Position numbers and translations under genes: made by a program. Of a stretch of DNA of 64,000 bases, positions 60,851 through 64,000 are shown piece after piece. The notes under the pieces were generated by a model. That model was not told the DNA's origin. It did not search any database and was given only the letters and a program-made list of their open reading frames with translations. Each line of letters begins with the position of its first letter. Position 1 is the first letter of the stretch. The DNA is from Zanthoxylum bungeanum. Its lineage: Eukaryota > Streptophyta > Magnoliopsida > Sapindales > Rutaceae. The stretch spans positions 1 to 64,000 of the forward strand of contig SKCR01021112.1 in assembly GCA_019454045.1 (NCBI GenBank). Direction: 5' to 3'.

Positions 60851-60851
60851 T

Positions 60852-61325
60852 AGCTCGGGGTCGGGTTACGTCCCACCGAGTCAAGTTTTTGGTCTGGGGA
60901 CGTAATATTCCCCTAGAATTAAATGTTTACCTCAGCTCGGAGTCGGGTTACGTCCCACTGAGTCAAGTTTTTGGTATGGGGACGTAATATTCCCCCAGAA
61001 CCAAGTGTTTACCTCAGCTCGGGGTCAGGTTACGTCCCACCGAGTCAATTTTTTGGTCTGGGGATGTAATATTCCCCCAGAACCAAGTGTTTACCTCAGC
61101 TCGGGGTCGTGTGACGTCCCACCGAGTCAAGTTTTTGGTCTGGGGACGTAATATTCCCCCAGAACCAAGTGTTTACCTCAGTTCGGGGTCGGGTTACGTC
61201 TCACCGAGTCAAGTTTTTGGTCTGGGGACATAATATTCCCCCGGAGCCAAGTGTTTATCTCAGCTCGGGGTCGGGTTACGTCCCACCGAGTCAGCCTTTG
61301 TTATAGGGAACGTCATATTCCCCCC
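60852..61325. repeat. 82-nt tandem array, five full copies plus one partial
   Basis: Starts at 60852, 60934, 61016, 61098, 61180 and 61262, an exact 82-nt period. The core is AGCTCGGGGTCGGGTTACGT, then CCCACCGAGTCAAG, then GGGGACGTAATATTCCCCC. Confidence 0.92.
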
Positions 61326-61562
61326 TGGGATCAGGTTTTTTCTCCCATTTCGAGGTCAGTCTATGTGGCTCCAAATCTATCTTCACGGTCGCCCAGACCT
61401 CGATTGACAACCTTCCAGAATGCAATCAGAGCCGACTTTGGAGGCCCATAAGCGAAATAAAACATGCATTAACAAAGCAAAAAAAAAAAAATGTTGAAGG
61501 ATATTACAAAAAAATGGCTATTTCTGTTCAAAATTTACATGGGGCCCCATACGGGTCGTCCC
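61326..61562. other. Element G non-coding DNA before the antisense gene end
   Basis: Unique sequence with a poly(A) run at 61480-61490. Nothing else is seen. Confidence 0.5.
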
Positions 61563-62766
61563 TTATTCATCAGCCCGCACATGGGCACTTCTTTCCTCCT
61601 CAATAGGTTCAGATGGCGGGTGATTGGGCCCAACTTCGGGGAGAGGGATAGCAGCTTCCACATGACCGGTAAGAGGAATCTCAGCGGTTACAGCTTCGGA
61701 AGCAGGACCTTCTTGTTGGTTTGCCTCAGGCATGGGAGATGCTGGGATAGCTGAAATAGGATCGGGATTCAAGATTTCTTCAGGAGGAGGGGGCAGCCAG
61801 TTCATGAGTTCTTCTTGGGAGATCTCCCCCTTACAAAATCGGAGGCAGCATGTATTGGTCCCATATCCAGATTAGGCATCACCAGCGGGATAATATCGGC
61901 ACAGTCCCCAACTCCCTCTAGTCTAATTACTTCCCGCTCTTCCTCAAGCTGAGTTTCTTTCTTTTTCATCTCCTCATCTTTAGCCCTCAGTTTGGATTCA
62001 AGGCTGTATATGTCCACTTGCAGGATCCTAATATCAGCCCGAGCAGTCTCCAAATCTTTCTTCGCAGTCTCGGTATTTTTTCTTTCCATAGAAATCGTAG
62101 ACATGAGAGCCCTATTGTTTGACTGAGCTTCAGCGGAGGCCAGCTCTATGGTCCTTATTTCATCGTCTTTTTTGGCCATTACGGCCTCCATCTCGGTAAT
62201 TTTACTCTGCAGCCTCTGAGCTTGACCACCTTCAGACAAAAGGCTCAGAAAGAGATCTTTATTGTAAGAGGTCAGATAAGCCATCTGCCAGAAAGAAGCA
62301 AAAAGTCAGAAATCCAAAAACCCCCAGATTTGAGACAGAGGTGACACTTAATCGTTACTTTAGCCGCTTGGGAGCAGACCACAGAGAGTGCATCCTCAGG
62401 GGAAAGATCTTTGTACTTCGGGATCTTAGCATGAGGAACTGCTTCGGCTAATTCGTTGATCGCGGGTACGAGATGAGAAGTGGCTTCCATAACCTTTTGG
62501 CTGTTGTCATATGCACCAAGTATCACGGCGCCCTTCCATTTTTTGGAGGGGCCCTCCGGTTTCTTCTGCTCCTTCCGAGCAACCCGTTCTCCGCTCAGAA
62601 GCGAGTCTTCCTCAAACTCCCGAGCAAGCTCGGCTTCATCTACCCCGATCAGACGTCTCCTCTTTCTTGAGGGTTTGGGAGGATTGGCAGGACGTGTGAT
62701 TTGTAATGGAGATGCCCTAACAGAAGTCGAACTCCGAGCGACCGGCAGAGCCGTTTCTTCAGCCAC
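61563..62766 (-). pseudogene. Element G antisense gene: coiled-coil protein with a 74-nt intron, truncated at the N-terminus
   Basis: Opposite strand to gag-pol. Exon 1 (62766-62359) reads EETALPVARSS, then a basic KPSRKRRRLIGVDEAELARE (nuclear-signal-like), and ends SVVCSQAAK. The intron 62358-62285 has GT...AG ends, a pyrimidine-rich 3' side and phase 0. Exon 2 (62284-61802) is MAYLTSYNKDLFLSLL and then a long coiled coil (QSKITEMEAVMAKKDDEIRT to KKKETQLEEEREVI). A one-base shift near 61830 leads to the Pro/Glu-rich end (MNWLPPPPEEILNPD, stop at 61563-61565). Antisense ORFs at this place are known from Tat elements; their function is unknown. The frame is still open at 62766, so the N-terminus is cut off by element H. 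Confidence 0.75.
62285..62358 (-). other. Predicted intron of the antisense gene
   Basis: GT at 62358-62357, AG at 62286-62285, acceptor tract TTTTTGCTTCTTTCTGGCAG. Removing it keeps the frame (exon 1 is 136 codons from the break), and the upstream amino acids QAAK join to a helix. Confidence 0.65.
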
Positions 62767-63076
62767 TGATGAATGGTATTTATATCACTATTTCCCACTC
62801 ATTTAACCTAATATTTTCTATAGTTTCTTGAGTTTTGTGAACGTTTTGATGTGTTTTGTTGTTATTTTGCAGATAAATAAAGTTTGGAAAGCATTGGAGG
62901 CAATTTGGGGCAAAAACGGACAAAAATGCGTCAACAAGGATATTTTGGTCTTAAGCGCGTCGCGACGCTAAGTCTTCCTCGTCGCGACGTCTAAAATGCG
63001 CCGAACAGTGCTAACGTGCGCCGGGTCCACAAATCAGAATCTGAGAAAAGTTTGACTTTGCTAAAATACGCCGTGC

Positions 63077-63441
63077 CACGTGTCACCATCACAGCCGATC
63101 TGCTAACATGCGCCGTGCCACGTGTCAGCATCCTACGGTGCCGACAGTCATCATCGCCACGTGTTCCACGTGTCATTCCATGTCATCAGCCACGTCAGCA
63201 AGTCAACAAGTCAAATTGCCACGTGTCGTTCCACATCATCATCAGCCAATCATGAAGTGACACGTGTCGCAATTCTATGGTGCCGACAGTCTCTTTCCCA
63301 CGTGTCGCCACATCGTCGCCACGTCAGTATCAATTATTGGATATCCTATCCTTATCTGACACGTGGCGGATAAAAATATCAGCGACCAATCAGAAGCCGC
63401 CACGTGTCACAATAATTGAAGCCCAACCACTCTGCCACGTG
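63077..63441. promoter_or_regulatory. Cluster of ten G-boxes (CACGTG) in the U3 of LTR H
   Basis: Perfect CACGTG at 63077, 63119, 63158, 63167, 63220, 63261, 63299, 63360, 63401 and 63436, mostly as GCCACGTGTC, plus extra ACGT cores (63191, 63320, 63492). The cluster ends about 118 bp upstream of the TATA box. G-boxes are bound by plant bZIP and bHLH factors (ABA, light, clock). Activity is inferred. Confidence 0.8.
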
Positions 63442-63558
63442 TCACCTTATCAGCTTATCCAGAATCTTCAAACCAGCGAACCAGAGCGTGCCACGTCGAC
63501 AAATCCGGCGTCGCGACGCTGAAGACCTGGCGTCGCGACGCTGGATCCTACCGAGGCC

Positions 63559-63565
63559 TATAAAT
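63559..63565 (+). promoter_or_regulatory. TATA box of LTR H
   Basis: TATAAAT within GGCCTATAAATTGAGC, at the place equivalent to GCCTATAAATACC in the C LTR. Confidence 0.75.
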
Positions 63566-64000
63566 TGAGCTCGAGATTTCAGAATTCAGTGCACCTTCCT
63601 CTCTCTTCAATTCTATCTAAAGAGATAGTTTCTCTCTCTACTTTCTTTTAATTTTTAGTTTTTTAGTTTTTAGTTTTGTAATTAATTTTAATTACGTTTT
63701 GTTAATATAGTAATTTAATTTTTACTTTTAACTTTTTACAGTTTTTATTATTTACCATGAGGAGGTAACTCCCCCAGCTAGGGTGAAAGGTAATTCTTTT
63801 ACTGTTGCTACTTAGATTAATCTCCCTTAAAAATAATATATTCACTATTTAAAATATTGACTTAAAAAGGATACCGCCAGATTGGTCGGTTGGTAATTCA
63901 TTTTAATCTGATTTAAACCTGACTAATAAAGGATACCGCCAGATTGGTCGGTTGGTAATTTAATTTTGGATCCGCCTTTATGGCTGGTTGGACTTAATTT

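Larger units (their letters stand above)
53720..62766 (+). mobile_element. Element G: Tat-lineage Ty3/gypsy retrotransposon, decayed and 3'-truncated
   Basis: Order: LTR, primer-binding site (54172), gag, protease, RT, RNase H, second RNase H-like domain, integrase, tandem arrays and an antisense gene. A second RNase H upstream of integrase and an extra ORF region before the 3' LTR are characteristic of Tat. The left boundary is approximate. The 3' LTR is absent: the antisense gene is cut at 62766 by element H. Stops and frame changes throughout pol show it is not active. Confidence 0.88.
62767..64000 (+). mobile_element. Element H: LTR related to element C, running off the window
   Basis: Starts TGATGAATGGTATTTATATC, corresponding to TGATGAGCGGAAAATATATC of C. 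The first about 110 bp and everything from about 63745 onward (GAGGAGGTAACTCCCCCAGC, the ATACCGCCAGATTGGTCGG repeats) match C LTRs; the middle does not. GC-rich GCGTCGCGACGC palindromes lie at 62957, 63508 and 63530. The TATA box is TATAAAT at 63559-63565. The TSD and interior lie outside the window. Its insertion cut the antisense gene of G. Confidence 0.85.

Noticed and set aside
60663..61325. Repeat-peptide frames in the 48-nt and 82-nt arrays
   Set aside because: They are open only because of array period and lack of stops; no start context or domain.

Overview
This is plant nuclear DNA, most likely from a eudicot with a repeat-rich genome. It is AT-rich, it carries an intronless plant cell-wall glycosyltransferase gene, and almost everything else is LTR retrotransposon. 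There is one apparently intact host gene: a GATL-type family GT8 glycosyltransferase at 1681-2787 (+). AT-rich intergenic DNA with two MITE-like inverted-repeat elements follows, up to about 7.6 kb.

From 7605 to 53086 the window is one nested insertion complex. I reconstructed it from matching target-site duplications (TSDs). Level 1 is an old solo LTR (7605-53086, TSD AGTTT) cut into three pieces. Level 2 consists of a related solo LTR in the opposite orientation (8069-10539, TSD CGAGT) and Ty3/gypsy element A (12334-52886, TSD GCGCT), which keeps only gag and protease. Inside A, level 3 consists of Ty1/copia element B (16233-44898, TSD GTTAC) and a gag-only Athila-like element E on the minus strand (45306-50822). 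Inside B, level 4 consists of non-autonomous element C (21879-29906, TSD TGTAT) and a large non-coding element D on the minus strand (30450 to about 41218). Level 5 is a solo LTR of the D family (37132-39760, TSD CAAAT) inside the right LTR of D. Elements A, C and E use a primer-binding site complementary to the 3' end of tRNA-Asp, B uses initiator tRNA-Met, and D uses a different tRNA (perhaps Arg).

Downstream come short intergenic DNA with a GC-rich MITE-like element, then a decayed Tat-lineage gypsy element G (about 53.7 kb to 62766). G has gag, protease, RT, RNase H, a second RNase H, integrase, two tandem-repeat arrays and a spliced antisense gene. G is cut at 62767 by an LTR (element H) that runs off the window end. 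H shares its TATA-to-U5 half with the LTRs of C but has a different U3 packed with ten G-boxes.

The most unusual content is a captured, intronless, near full-length LOG-type cytokinin-activation gene inside C. Next is a 69-nt three-hairpin module, conserved in length and stem pairing, in the 3' non-coding regions of A, C and E. The G-box-loaded U3 of H is third. The coding parts of A, B, E and G carry stops or frameshifts and are annotated as pseudogenes. The breaks in the LOG copy all lie in short homopolymers and may be base-calling errors.
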